A program made the position numbers and the translations under genes. Positions 6,311 through 15,430 of a stretch of DNA of 18,104 nt are shown one piece after another. The stretch's first letter is position 1. Every line of letters starts with the position of its first letter. The stretch is from Candidatus Zixiibacteriota bacterium (GTDB taxonomy: Bacteria; Zixibacteria; MSB-5A5; GN15; FEB-12): positions 1-18,104 of the forward strand of contig JACRAV010000296.1 in assembly GCA_016213305.1 (NCBI GenBank), in the 5' to 3' direction. The notes beneath the pieces are model-generated. The model was given only the letters and a program-made list of their open reading frames with translations. It had not been told where the DNA came from and did not search any database.

Positions 6311-7837
6311 TCAGTGCTGAAAAAGCTCGTAAGGTGGGGGTATCTGGCGGGCGAATTGCAGAACCGGTTCGGGGAAAAGCCCGAAGACCACGACGCCGCA
6401 CAAGGCGACCGCCAGCACCATGACCATGGGCGCGTCAAACGTTATCGGGGATGTTGAGGGCCGGTCGTGGAAGTACATCTGCTTTATGATATTGGCATAG
6501 TAATACAGGGCGACCACGGAGGTGACCAGCCCCACCCCCACCAGCCAGTACAGGAAGCCGAAGGTCGGCGATGCCCCGGCCGACTGAATGGCGGCCGCAA
6601 AGACGTAATACTTGGCCATGAATCCGGCCAGGGGTGGAATACCGGTCAGGGACAACAGGAACACGGTCATGGTGACCGCAAGCGCGGGAGAGGTGCGGGA
6701 AAGCCCGGCATAGGTGCTGATTTCACAGGAGCCGGTGGCATCCTCGATCAACGCGATCACGGCGAAGGCGCCCATGTTCGCAAACATGTAGGCGAACATA
6801 TAGAAGGCGACCGAGCTGAGACAAAAGTCATTCAGGGCCACCATGCCGACCATGATGTATCCCGCCTGCGCGATGGAAGAATACGCCATCATGCGTTTGA
6901 TGTTGGACTGACGAACAGCGACGACGTTTCCGACAATCATGGCGGAGGCGGCCAGAATGGCGGTGAGAATTCCCCAGTCGTTCGGTATCATGACCGGGTC
7001 CCAGAAGGCGACCATACCACCGATCATTAGTTTGGCAAAGGCAACCAGACCCGCGGCCTTGGAGCCGACCGACAGGAATGCGGCGACCGGCGTGGGCGCG
7101 CCCTGATAGACATCGGGCGCCCATTGGTGGAACGGAGGCAGAGCCAGCTTGAATCCCAGTCCGGCGAGAATGGTGATCACCGACAGGGTCAATATGACGC
7201 CGACACCTTCGCCTTTACCCGCGATGCGAGCCACTTCCAGCTTCCACTGCCAGATATCGGTCGTCCCTCCCAGTCCGTAGAGAAACGACATGCCGTACAG
7301 GAGCAAGGCCGACGAGAGAGCGCCAATTATCAGATACTTGATACCGGCTTCAACCGAAAGTCGATCATCCTTGAAAAACGCCGCCAGCACGAACAGAGGT
7401 ATAGTGGTAAGTTCCAGCCCGACATACAGGGATATCATCTCTCGAGAGGCCGCGAGAAACAGCATGCCGACGGTTGACAGCAGGATGAGTCCGAAGAATT
7501 CGCCCCTGTGATTGACAATCCGGTTTTTCAACAGGCCAAACGAGCTTCCGATCGCAAAGAACGCGGCTCCCAGGAAGATGATTTTGAAGAAGACGGCCAT
7601 CGGGTCAACCTCAAACATGGCGCCCGCCGCCTTGCCGTATCCGTAGAACCCCGCTGAAAACATGACAACGGTCAAGATACCGGTGAGAACCGGACCGGCC
7701 AGCGCCAGCCAGGCCACGGCGTTGCCGGATTTGCGTTTGGTGACCAGATCGTAGGTGAAAACCAGACAGGCCCACAGAAACAGGAAGATCTCCGGAATCA
7801 TCAGGTTCAGGTCGATTATCGGGGCGGCGGTGGTCAT
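6311..7837 (-). CDS. nuoN: NADH-quinone oxidoreductase subunit N
   Basis: NuoN is one of three antiporter-like proton-pumping subunits of complex I in the inner membrane. The 508-residue product is almost entirely hydrophobic, consistent with about 14 helices. It carries the proton-channel segment GLGFKLALPPFHQWAPDVYQ (about residues 222-242), with the lysine and the PFH-W-PD-Y pattern shared by NuoL, NuoM and NuoN, and the following GAPTPVAAFLSVGSKAAG. The length is close to the family norm. It is the last gene of the nuo operon, starting 4 bases after the nuoM stop. The next gene has its own candidate promoter immediately downstream. Confidence 0.97.
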   Translation of the reverse strand: MTTAAPIIDLNLMIPEIFLFLWACLVFTYDLVTKRKSGNAVAWLALAGPVLTGILTVVMFSAGFYGYGKAAGAMFEVDPMAVFFKIIFLGAAFFAIGSSFGLLKNRIVNHRGEFFGLILLSTVGMLFLAASREMISLYVGLELTTIPLFVLAAFFKDDRLSVEAGIKYLIIGALSSALLLYGMSFLYGLGGTTDIWQWKLEVARIAGKGEGVGVILTLSVITILAGLGFKLALPPFHQWAPDVYQGAPTPVAAFLSVGSKAAGLVAFAKLMIGGMVAFWDPVMIPNDWGILTAILAASAMIVGNVVAVRQSNIKRMMAYSSIAQAGYIMVGMVALNDFCLSSVAFYMFAYMFANMGAFAVIALIEDATGSCEISTYAGLSRTSPALAVTMTVFLLSLTGIPPLAGFMAKYYVFAAAIQSAGASPTFGFLYWLVGVGLVTSVVALYYYANIIKQMYFHDRPSTSPITFDAPMVMVLAVALCGVVVFGLFPEPVLQFARQIPPPYELFQH

Positions 7838-7841
7838 GGCG

Positions 7842-9326
7842 CTACCGTTGCATCAGCGTAATCAGTTTGTTCAAAGTGGCGCTCATCAGGTCAACCAGCG
7901 GCTTGGGATAGACGCCGATCCACAGGGTCAGAACCATTAAGGGTGTGACCGTCACAAGTTCGAGGGTATTTATCTCGGTCAGTTTCCCCCACTTCGCGAG
8001 ATCAAAGTCGCCCAGAAACACCCGCTGGACCATGCGCAGGATATAGGCCGCGCCAAGCACCACGCCCAGCACCGAAATGCCCACCAGCACCTGGTTCACG
8101 GCGCCGAACGACCCCAGGAAGATCATGACTTCGGAGACAAAGCCGGAGAGTCCCGGCAGTCCGAGGGAGGCCATCGCGAAAAAGAACATGATGCTGGAAT
8201 AGACGGGGAGTTTGGAGCCGAGTCCGCCGAATGCGGCAATCTCGCGGGTGTGTGCCCGCTCGTAGAGGACGCCCACCAGCAAGAAGAGTGCGCCGGTGAT
8301 CAGTCCGTGGGATACCATCTGGAACATACAGCCGGTGATGGCCTGCGCCGACGAAAAGGCGCCCAGCGCCAGCATGCAGTATCCCATGTGCGAGACCGAC
8401 GAATACGCCACCAGCTTTTTGAGGTCTTTTTGCGCCATCGAAACCAGCGCGCCGTAAATGATACCGATCGCTCCCAGCAGAGCGATCCAGAAGGCCATAT
8501 CCTTGAGCGCGGCGGGGAACATCGGCCAACTCACGCGAAGCATACCGTAGGTTCCCATTTTCAGCAGGACGCCGGCCAGAATGACCGACACGGCGGTGGG
8601 CGCTTCAACGTGAGCATCCGGAAGCCAGGTGTGGAACGGCCAGACCGGCACCTTGATGGCGAAGGCGATGAAAAAGAAGATGAAACAGATCATCTGAAGC
8701 ATATACGGCAGGCGCGAGCCGCTCTGAATGAGCGTCATCATGTTCAGCGTGTGCGGCGTGGAAGTGAAATACAGAATCAGGATCGCCACCAGCATGAAGA
8801 TCGAGCCGAACAGGGTGTAGAGAAAGAACTTGATCGCGGCGTACTCCTTGCGCGGACCGCCCCAGACGCCGATGAGAAAATACATCGGTACCAGCATGAC
8901 TTCCCAGAAGATGTAAAACAGGAAGAAGTCGAGGGCGACGAATACTCCCATCATGCCGGCTTCGAGGAGCAAAAAGAACGCGAAATACTCCTTTACCCGG
9001 TTCTCGATGTTGAACGAGGCCAAAAGCGACAGTGTGCTCAACAGGCCGGTCAGCGCCAAAAGCGGAATCGAAATTCCGTCGGCGCCGAGGTAATACTGCA
9101 CGTTGAGGGATGGTATCCAGTCGTAGGGACCTTCAACGTACGCCATCAGCCCGGTCGCGGCGTGGCCGAAAAAGTAGTCGATGGTCAGCGCGAATGAAAC
9201 GACCAGGGGAATGATGCTGGCCCCGACCGAGGTCCATCGAATGGCCACTTTGGCCTCTTTGGGAAGGCACATCACGATGACCATGCCGATCAAGGGGAAA
9301 TAGACAAGTGAACTAAGCGGGCCCAT
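7842..9326 (-). CDS. nuoM: NADH-quinone oxidoreductase subunit M
   Basis: NuoM is the central antiporter-like proton-pumping subunit of complex I. The 494-residue protein shows the conserved glutamate segment FWEVMLVPMYFLIGVWGG and the lysine-bearing channel segment AFAIKVPVWPFHTWLPDAHV, followed by EAPTAVSVILAGVLLKMGTY, all hallmarks of the family. The reading frame is open upstream to 9416, but that extension overlaps nuoL and is not membrane-like. The ATG at 9326, 4 bases after the nuoL stop, starts the first helix and has a GGAGG about 12 bases upstream inside the end of nuoL. It lies between nuoL and nuoN in the usual order. Confidence 0.97.
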   Translation of the reverse strand: MGPLSSLVYFPLIGMVIVMCLPKEAKVAIRWTSVGASIIPLVVSFALTIDYFFGHAATGLMAYVEGPYDWIPSLNVQYYLGADGISIPLLALTGLLSTLSLLASFNIENRVKEYFAFFLLLEAGMMGVFVALDFFLFYIFWEVMLVPMYFLIGVWGGPRKEYAAIKFFLYTLFGSIFMLVAILILYFTSTPHTLNMMTLIQSGSRLPYMLQMICFIFFFIAFAIKVPVWPFHTWLPDAHVEAPTAVSVILAGVLLKMGTYGMLRVSWPMFPAALKDMAFWIALLGAIGIIYGALVSMAQKDLKKLVAYSSVSHMGYCMLALGAFSSAQAITGCMFQMVSHGLITGALFLLVGVLYERAHTREIAAFGGLGSKLPVYSSIMFFFAMASLGLPGLSGFVSEVMIFLGSFGAVNQVLVGISVLGVVLGAAYILRMVQRVFLGDFDLAKWGKLTEINTLELVTVTPLMVLTLWIGVYPKPLVDLMSATLNKLITLMQR

Positions 9327-9330
9327 ACAA

Positions 9331-11442
9331 CTATTTATCCTCCACACGCACGGAATGTTCTTCGACTTCAGCGGCGGCCGCCGGGGTTGAACGACGCCAG
9401 ATCGACCGCGAGACATACCAGAGGACTATCAGACCGATCAGGAAGAAGATGGTGACCAGTCCGGTGGTAGTCGGAGTGTACGAAATTCCAAAATACCGAT
9501 ATAATCCAATGGCGGCCACCAGCCCGGCGATAAAGAGCGCATAAAACTGCAACGTTCCCGACTGCAAGAATCGTAAACCGGCGGCGCTCTGTCGAACCAG
9601 CCATCCGGCGCCGTTCACCGCACCGTCAACGATGGTCGCGTCAAACCACTGCTTGGCGTCGGACCAGACCACCGTCAGCCAGGCGGTGCCGTTGACCGCG
9701 CCATCGACCACGTTGGCGTCAAAACTCCACAGCTTGTTGCCCAGATTCACGATCGGGCGAACGATGATCAGATCATACAGTTCATCGAAATAATACTTGT
9801 TGTACAAGAGAGTATAGATCGGTTTGAATTTGGCGGCCACCTGATCGGCGGAAATCGCCTTGCGGTGGTACATGAGCCAGGCCAGGCCGATTCCGGAGAG
9901 CGAGACCAGAGTAGAAACGATCATGAGCAGATATTCCGGTTCGGCGTGATGCGGCTCGCCGTGATAGACAAACGAGGAGAATCCGTGTTCCAGCCAGGGC
10001 AGGGCCACCCATCCGGCGCACACGGAAAGAGCCGCCAGAAACACCAGCGGCCAGGTCATGGTGCCGGGGGATTCGTGGGCATGGTCGTACCGGTGCTGGT
10101 TGCGGGGCTGGCCGAAGAAGGTGAGGAAGCAGAGCCGCCACATGTAGAAGGCGGTCATAAACGCAATGGTCAGGGTGAGCACAAAAAACAACGGGTGGTG
10201 CGCGGTGGAAGCGACAATCTCGTCTTTGGACCAGAAGCCGGAGAGCGGAAAAATTCCGGCGATAGCCAGCGAGGCGATCATGAAGGTCATCGCGGTGCGG
10301 GGTTGTTTGGCGCGGAGGCCGCCCATCTCCTGAATGTCGTTGGTGTGAACCGCATGAATGACCGACCCGGCGCCAAGGAACAATAGTCCCTTGAAACAGG
10401 CATGGGTCATCAGATGCAGAGTCCCGGCCACATACCCGGCCGAATGCTCGCCGTTGGCGGTATCGTAGCCGTATAATCCAAGCGCCATGATCATGTAGCC
10501 AAGCTGGCTGACGGTTGAGTACGCAAGGATGCGCTTGATGTCATTTTGCACCAGACCGATCGAGGCGGCAATGAACGCCGTGATCAGACCGATGCTCGCC
10601 ACGACCATAGAGGCGTCTGCGGAAGTGACAAAAAGAGGCATCGACCGCGCCACCAGATAGACGCCGGCGGCGACCATGGTGGCCGCATGGATCAGCGCCG
10701 AGACCGGCGTGGGGCCTTCCATAGCGTCGGGTAGCCAGACATGAAGCGGAAATTGCGCCGATTTGCCCACCGCGCCGCAGAAGATAAAGATCGCGGCGGC
10801 GGTCAGAATGCCGACCGGCACCGTGCCGGAGGCGGCTTTCTCAAACACCCCCTGATAATTGAATGTCCCGCAGTAGGCGGCGATCAGCATGAGTCCCACG
10901 ATGAATCCCAGATCGCCGACCCGGGTGGTGATGAACGCCTTCTTCCCCGCGTCGGCGGCCGTCTTCTTCTCGAACCAGAAACTGATGAGCAGGTACGAGG
11001 TCAGCCCGACCAGTTCCCAGAAGATGAAGATCATGAAGTAATTGTTGGCCAGCACCAGACCGAGCATCGAAAACAAGAACAGCGACAGATACGCGTAGAA
11101 GCGGCTGAAGCGGGGATCGTCCTTCATGTATCCCAGCGAATAGATCTGCACGCACGAGCCGACGGTGGTGACGATCACCAGCATCATCGCCGTGAGAGGA
11201 TCGATCAAAATCCCCAGTTCGAGATTGAACGTCTTGAATGATGTCAGAAGAATTTTCGCCTCGTACGATGCCCCATGACGTCCGAGCGCCTCGGCCAAAA
11301 TAATCAGCGAGAGCACCCAGTCGATCACGATCATGGCGATCGAAAAACCGGACGCGACTTTCTCCTTCCACCGCAGGAAGAAGACGATCATCGTAAAGGC
11401 CAGCAGAGGCAGAAAGGGGATTATCCAGGCGGTTTGGGTCAT
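9331..11442 (-). CDS. nuoL: NADH-quinone oxidoreductase subunit L, extended C-terminus
   Basis: NuoL is the distal proton-pumping subunit of complex I and supplies the long lateral helix along the membrane arm. The 703-residue protein has the FWELVGLTSYLLISFWFE segment with the conserved glutamate, then VGKSAQFPLHVWLPDAMEG and PTPVSALIHAATMVAAGVY. It is longer than E. coli NuoL (613 residues). Part of the excess is a 26-residue unit present twice (574-599 and 600-625), beginning FDANVVDGAVNG and FDATIVDGAVNG; many homologs carry one such segment. The C-terminus ends in a further hydrophobic helix pair and a charged tail. It starts 7 bases after the nuoK stop, and no strong ribosome-binding site is visible. 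Confidence 0.97.
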   Translation of the reverse strand: MTQTAWIIPFLPLLAFTMIVFFLRWKEKVASGFSIAMIVIDWVLSLIILAEALGRHGASYEAKILLTSFKTFNLELGILIDPLTAMMLVIVTTVGSCVQIYSLGYMKDDPRFSRFYAYLSLFLFSMLGLVLANNYFMIFIFWELVGLTSYLLISFWFEKKTAADAGKKAFITTRVGDLGFIVGLMLIAAYCGTFNYQGVFEKAASGTVPVGILTAAAIFIFCGAVGKSAQFPLHVWLPDAMEGPTPVSALIHAATMVAAGVYLVARSMPLFVTSADASMVVASIGLITAFIAASIGLVQNDIKRILAYSTVSQLGYMIMALGLYGYDTANGEHSAGYVAGTLHLMTHACFKGLLFLGAGSVIHAVHTNDIQEMGGLRAKQPRTAMTFMIASLAIAGIFPLSGFWSKDEIVASTAHHPLFFVLTLTIAFMTAFYMWRLCFLTFFGQPRNQHRYDHAHESPGTMTWPLVFLAALSVCAGWVALPWLEHGFSSFVYHGEPHHAEPEYLLMIVSTLVSLSGIGLAWLMYHRKAISADQVAAKFKPIYTLLYNKYYFDELYDLIIVRPIVNLGNKLWSFDANVVDGAVNGTAWLTVVWSDAKQWFDATIVDGAVNGAGWLVRQSAAGLRFLQSGTLQFYALFIAGLVAAIGLYRYFGISYTPTTTGLVTIFFLIGLIVLWYVSRSIWRRSTPAAAAEVEEHSVRVEDK
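9568..9723 (-). repeat. tandem 26-residue duplication inside nuoL
   Basis: Two adjacent 78-base units encode FDANVVDGAVNG... (first base 9723) and FDATIVDGAVNG... (first base 9645). Over the first 36 bases the copies differ at 8 positions, so the duplication is not recent. A looser relative, YDLIIVRPIVN, lies 18 residues before the first copy. The unit falls in the C-terminal lateral-helix region of NuoL. Confidence 0.8.
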
Positions 11443-11449
11443 ATGCGAG

Positions 11450-11749
11450 CTACCATTTCATCACGTTGTAGTGGTCGGAGCCGATCCCGCGCCAGTTGCG
11501 GTACACGAGCAGAACAATGGCCAGACCGACCGTGGCCTCGGCGGCGGCGATCACGACGATAAAAACGGCGAACAGCTGACCGGCCATCGACCCGCCCTGT
11601 ATGCACTTGTTGAAGGTCACGAAATTGATGTTGGCGGCGTTGAACATCAGTTCGAGCGACATGAGGATGCCGATGGTGTTGCGGCGGGTGATCACCCCGA
11701 ACAGTCCCAGGGCAAACAGCGCCGCCCCCAGAGCCAGGAAATACCACAT
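11450..11749 (-). CDS. nuoK: NADH-quinone oxidoreductase subunit K
   Basis: NuoK is a 3-helix membrane subunit of complex I (ND4L homolog) that forms part of the proton path next to NuoJ and NuoN. The 99-residue product has the standard length and both functionally important buried glutamates: E33 in LMSLELMFNAANINF and E71 in IAAAEATVGLAI. Its start codon shares one base with the nuoJ stop (TGATG), so translation is probably coupled. An overlapping longer frame on the same strand is an arginine-rich shadow. Confidence 0.97.
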   Translation of the reverse strand: MWYFLALGAALFALGLFGVITRRNTIGILMSLELMFNAANINFVTFNKCIQGGSMAGQLFAVFIVVIAAAEATVGLAIVLLVYRNWRGIGSDHYNVMKW

Positions 11750-12261
11750 CAGGTTTTTTCCTCCCGGGCCAGCATGATGGCTCCGATCAGGGCCGCGATC
11801 AATAGAATCGAAACGACTTCAAACGGAAGCATGTAATCGGTCATCAGTTGCCGGCCGATCTCCAGCGTGTTGTTGGCGGGCAGGGCCTCGGCGGTATAGC
11901 GCCAGACATGGGTGGCGTCAACCAGCGCACAGGTGCCGCCCATGAAGACCAGGCAGATGACGAACGCCACCAGCGCATTTTCGTTGGTCTGGACGATCTT
12001 CTGGACCGCCAGATTCGAGGTGAGCATGACGGCAAAAATGATCAGGATCGACACCGCGCCGACATAGATCAGCACCTGCGCGGCGGCGAGAAATTCGGCC
12101 TCAAGCAAAATGAATATGCCGGCCACCGCGGACAGACAGATGATCAGACAGAGCGCGCAGTGAAAGATATTGCGCAAGCTCACCACCATTGCTCCGGACA
12201 TGATAATCACGAAGGCCAGCATCCAGAACGCCACGCCGACTTCGGGTTGTACCGGGATCAT
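11749..12261 (-). CDS. nuoJ: NADH-quinone oxidoreductase subunit J
   Basis: NuoJ is the ND6 homolog of complex I, a five-helix membrane protein involved in coupling quinone reduction to the proton-pumping subunits. The 170-residue protein contains the characteristic third-helix segment YVGAVSILIIFAVML, preceded by EAEFLAAAQVLI, and ends with a short charged tail REEKT. Its length matches typical bacterial NuoJ. The start overlaps the nuoI stop by 4 bases (ATGA) and its own stop overlaps nuoK by one base. Confidence 0.96.
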   Translation of the reverse strand: MIPVQPEVGVAFWMLAFVIIMSGAMVVSLRNIFHCALCLIICLSAVAGIFILLEAEFLAAAQVLIYVGAVSILIIFAVMLTSNLAVQKIVQTNENALVAFVICLVFMGGTCALVDATHVWRYTAEALPANNTLEIGRQLMTDYMLPFEVVSILLIAALIGAIMLAREEKT

Positions 12262-12788
12262 ACCGCGCCCTCCGTACCGGTGGCGGCGGCGCTTTCACCC
12301 GCAGGGGCCGGGGCGGCGGGTTTGGCGGCGGCGACTTTCTTCTTGCGGGTGTCTATGTATGGCACGTCGCGGCCGACCTCCTGAAGCTTATTCACATCCC
12401 ACACCAGCTCTTCTTTGGTGAGCGCGGAAAATTCGTACTTGGTGGCCATTTTGAGGGCGCTGAAATTGCATGCTTCCTCACACAGTCCGCAGAAACAGCA
12501 GAGGCCGTGATCGACCACGAATCCTTTCAGGTGACGCTTCTTGTTCTCGTCGCGGGGGGCGTCGATCGTGATTGCGCCGGTCGGACAGGCCTTCTGGCAG
12601 AGCATGCAGGCGGTGCAGTTCAACTCGCCGGTTTCCTTGTCGGACAAGAGCACCACAATACCGCGCGACCGCTCCGGCATGGTCCACTTCTCTTCGGGGT
12701 ACTGGACGGTGATGGCATGCCGGCCCAGATGCTTGCTGGTGATCCGCATCCCGATGAACAGGTTTTTGATGTCTTTCCAGATACCCAT
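12258..12788 (-). CDS. nuoI: NADH-quinone oxidoreductase subunit I (2x[4Fe-4S])
   Basis: NuoI is the ferredoxin-like peripheral subunit that passes electrons through clusters N6a and N6b to NuoB. Both cluster motifs are intact: C58, C61, C64 and C68-P in NCTACMLCQKACPTGAI, and C97, C100, C103 and C107 in LCCFCGLCEEACNFSAL. The second motif ends C-N rather than the usual C-P, and has an additional C98. The N-terminal YPEEKWTMPERSRG segment is typical. Residues about 149-176 form an Ala/Pro/Lys-rich tail without predicted fold, which is an extension relative to the compact homologs I know. The gene starts 4 bases after nuoH and overlaps nuoJ by 4 bases. Confidence 0.97.
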   Translation of the reverse strand: MGIWKDIKNLFIGMRITSKHLGRHAITVQYPEEKWTMPERSRGIVVLLSDKETGELNCTACMLCQKACPTGAITIDAPRDENKKRHLKGFVVDHGLCCFCGLCEEACNFSALKMATKYEFSALTKEELVWDVNKLQEVGRDVPYIDTRKKKVAAAKPAAPAPAGESAAATGTEGAV

Positions 12789-12792
12789 TATC

Positions 12793-13854
12793 TCACCAGT
12801 ACCACCGCGCGTATTTGAACCATCCGGCCAGAATCAGATTGGCGAAGGTGACCGGAACCAGAAACTTCCACGCAAACGCCATCAGCTGATCCACCCGCAG
12901 ACGGGGCATGGTCCAGCGAATGACCATAAGCAAGAGAATGATCAACAGCGTCTTGCCCAGAAACCATATCCACGAAGGCAGGAACGGTCCGTTGCCGCCG
13001 CCCAGAAACAGCGCCGTGGCGATGGCCGAGACGGTGAACATATTCACGAATTCGGCCAAGAAGAACATGGCGAACTTCATTCCTGAGTACTCGATATTGT
13101 ACCCGGCCACCAGTTCCTGCTCGGCTTCGGGGATATCGAACGGGGTGCGATTGGCCTCGGCGGTCGCGGCGATGATGTACGTGACAAAGGCGATGATCCC
13201 GAACGGCGGGCGGAAAATCAGCCAGTTGAAGATCCCGTGACCTTCCTGCGACTTGATGATCTCGACCAGAGACAGCGAACCGGCGAAAAGAACGACGGTC
13301 AGGATCGAGGCGACCATCGGGATTTCGTAGCTGACCACCTGCGCGGCGGAGCGAATCCCGCCCAACAGCGCATATTTGTTGTTGGAGCCCCACCCGGCCA
13401 TCAGAAGAGAAATGATCGTGAAGGTGGTGACGGCGATGATATAGAGAACGCCGATGTTCAGATCGGCCACGATCAGCCCGTTGCCGAACGGGATACAGAC
13501 ATAGGCCAGAAAGGCGGCCACAAAGCACATCACCGGCGCCCAGAAAAAGACCGGTTTGTCGCGGGTGACCACCAGGATGTCTTCCTTCTGGAGGAGCTTG
13601 ATGGCGTCCATGATCGTCTGATACCAGCCGTGCCACCCGTGGCGCATCGGGCCGAATCTCTGCTGGATATGCGCCGAGATCTTTCTTTCCCACCAGACCA
13701 GAAAGAGCGCCAGAACCGCCAGCAGGCCGAACATCATGGCGCCCAATAACGCGTAGGTGATGATCGCCTGCCAGACGGGCGGAAGTCCCAGCTGGTCGAG
13801 CAGGCCCTTGAGCCAATCGAAAATCCCGATCAACTCGAATGACGCCACCAGCAT
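12793..13854 (-). CDS. nuoH: NADH-quinone oxidoreductase subunit H
   Basis: NuoH (ND1 homolog) is the membrane subunit that forms the quinone entry chamber at the junction with the peripheral arm. The 353-residue, roughly eight-helix protein shows the conserved first-loop segment ERKISAHIQQRFGPMRHG and, later, the acidic loop FDIPEAEQELVAGYNIEYSG, followed by FAMFFLAEFVNMF. The length is normal for the family. The start ATG shares one base with the nuoD stop (TAATG). nuoH follows nuoD directly, where nuoE, nuoF and nuoG would lie in a 14-gene operon. Confidence 0.97.
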   Translation of the reverse strand: MLVASFELIGIFDWLKGLLDQLGLPPVWQAIITYALLGAMMFGLLAVLALFLVWWERKISAHIQQRFGPMRHGWHGWYQTIMDAIKLLQKEDILVVTRDKPVFFWAPVMCFVAAFLAYVCIPFGNGLIVADLNIGVLYIIAVTTFTIISLLMAGWGSNNKYALLGGIRSAAQVVSYEIPMVASILTVVLFAGSLSLVEIIKSQEGHGIFNWLIFRPPFGIIAFVTYIIAATAEANRTPFDIPEAEQELVAGYNIEYSGMKFAMFFLAEFVNMFTVSAIATALFLGGGNGPFLPSWIWFLGKTLLIILLLMVIRWTMPRLRVDQLMAFAWKFLVPVTFANLILAGWFKYARWYW

Positions 13855-14957
13855 TAGCGGTCAACCTCCGGCATGATGATATCCATCGAGGCCATGATCG
13901 CCACGATATCGGCGATTAAGAGTCCCTTGCTGATTTCGGGCAGAACCTGAAGCTGATTGTATGACCCGCCGCGCGTTTTCACCCGCACCGGCTTGGTGGT
14001 GCCGTCGGATAGAATGTACACCCCCAGCTCACCGCGCGAGTTCTCGATCCGGCTGTACACCTCGCCCGCCGGCGGTTTGAAGACGCCCGGAACCTTGGCC
14101 TTGAAATCTCCCTCAGGCAGGCCGTCCAGCGCCTGCGAAATAATCTTCAACGACTGCTTGATCTCTTCAAGCCGCACGATATACCGATCGTAGCAGTCGC
14201 CGTTCGAGCGGGTGGGGATATCAAAATCGAATTGGGGATAGTACCCGTAAGGATCGTTTTTGCGGATATCGTATTTCACCCCCGACGCGCGGAGCGCCGG
14301 ACCGGAGACCCCGTAGCCGACCGCCATTTCCGGCGTCAGTATGCCGACCCCGATGTTGCGCGCCCGCCAGATCGGGTTCTCGTTGAGCAGACCCTCGTAG
14401 TCGGACATCTTTTCGCCGATGATCTTGATCGCCTCGCGGCATTTCGGCACAAACTGGGCGGGGATGTCGCGCGAGACACCGCCGACGCGGATGTAATTGA
14501 ACGTCAGCCGCTGGCCGCAGGTCATCTCGAACAAATCCATAATCAGTTCCCGCTCGCGGAATCCGTACAGGAACGGGGTAATTGCCCCCAGATCGAGCGC
14601 GGTCGTGCCGTACCACAACAGGTGCGAGCTGATCCGGTTCAGTTCGAGCATGATCACCCGGATATACTCCGCCCGCGCCGGCGGTACGATGCCGGCCAGC
14701 TTCTCTACTCCTAACGCGAACGTGTAGTTGCACGACATGGCCGTGATATATTCGAACCGGTCGAGAATCGGGATACACTGCGCGTAGGTGCGGTTCTCGC
14801 ATATTTTCTCTATCGCACGGTGGAGGTATCCGATATACGGTTCGACGTGCATGACCCGCTCGCCGTCCATGGTCAACAGAAGACGGCAGACGCCGTGCGT
14901 CGAGGGGTGGTGCGGCCCCATGTTGACCAGGAATTCTTCGGTGCGAAGGGCGCTCAT
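13854..14957 (-). CDS. nuoD: NADH-quinone oxidoreductase subunit D
   Basis: NuoD is the 49-kDa subunit homolog that lines the quinone-reduction site with NuoB. Residues expected to contact the quinone headgroup are present: H17 in MGPHHPSTHG and Y44 in YIGYLHRAIEK. The 367-residue length is typical for a stand-alone NuoD, and there is no fusion to NuoC. The frame is open 103 codons upstream, but that stretch overlaps nuoC and reads as a charged shadow; the ATG at 14957 overlaps the nuoC stop as ATGA. The C-terminal segment IMASMDIIMPEVDR is standard for the family, with R as the last residue. Confidence 0.98.
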   Translation of the reverse strand: MSALRTEEFLVNMGPHHPSTHGVCRLLLTMDGERVMHVEPYIGYLHRAIEKICENRTYAQCIPILDRFEYITAMSCNYTFALGVEKLAGIVPPARAEYIRVIMLELNRISSHLLWYGTTALDLGAITPFLYGFRERELIMDLFEMTCGQRLTFNYIRVGGVSRDIPAQFVPKCREAIKIIGEKMSDYEGLLNENPIWRARNIGVGILTPEMAVGYGVSGPALRASGVKYDIRKNDPYGYYPQFDFDIPTRSNGDCYDRYIVRLEEIKQSLKIISQALDGLPEGDFKAKVPGVFKPPAGEVYSRIENSRGELGVYILSDGTTKPVRVKTRGGSYNQLQVLPEISKGLLIADIVAIMASMDIIMPEVDR

Positions 14958-15430
14958 ACCATAGTATCCGGGAGTTTGATGAAATCGGGCGCGGTCCAGT
15001 TCTTGCGCATCGGATTCCCCTGATTCCAGTCGTCGGGCAGAAGGAACCGTTTCAGATTTCCGTGATTGCGGATCATCATCCCGTACAGTTCCCAGATTTC
15101 GCGTTCGAACCAGTTGGCCCCCGGCCAGACCGTTTGCACCGAGTCGATCTCGGCGTTGTCGTACGGAATTGCGAATTTGAAATCGAGGCGGTGGCTCTTC
15201 TCTATTGAGGCAAGCGAATATACGATCTCGAATTGCGTGCCGGTGTCGGTCGCGCCGAGATTGCACAGGTAATCGAATTTGAGTTCGGCATCATCGCGGA
15301 GCCGCCGGCAGATCGAAAGCTGATTGCTCGGATCGATCTTATAGAACGGGTCGGACTTCCCGCTCTCGAGAAGGGTCATGGTGTCGCCGTACTGTCCGGC
15401 GATATACACTTTTATCTCGTCGCGGGTCAT
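14954..15430 (-). CDS. nuoC: NADH-quinone oxidoreductase subunit C
   Basis: NuoC is the 30-kDa subunit homolog, a structural component of the peripheral arm that packs against NuoD. The 158-residue protein carries the family signature NWFEREIWELYGMMIRNHGN followed by LKRFLLPDDW. The frame remains open to 15523, but the ATG at 15430 overlaps the nuoB stop as ATGA, gives a normal length, and follows the coupling pattern seen at neighbouring junctions, so it is the chosen start. nuoC and nuoD are separate genes here, unlike the fused form in E. coli. Confidence 0.96.
   Translation of the reverse strand: MTRDEIKVYIAGQYGDTMTLLESGKSDPFYKIDPSNQLSICRRLRDDAELKFDYLCNLGATDTGTQFEIVYSLASIEKSHRLDFKFAIPYDNAEIDSVQTVWPGANWFEREIWELYGMMIRNHGNLKRFLLPDDWNQGNPMRKNWTAPDFIKLPDTMV

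Noticed and set aside
8250..9197. 315-residue plus-strand ORF inside nuoM
   Set aside because: Composition dominated by His, Arg, Gln, Glu and Asp, antisense to a secure gene, and no recognisable domain. It results from the strong codon bias of a membrane protein on the opposite strand.
12788..13864. Long 358-residue minus-strand frame covering nuoH
   Set aside because: It is the out-of-frame shadow of nuoH: His/Arg/Gly-rich, no membrane helices, while the nuoH frame carries all family motifs.
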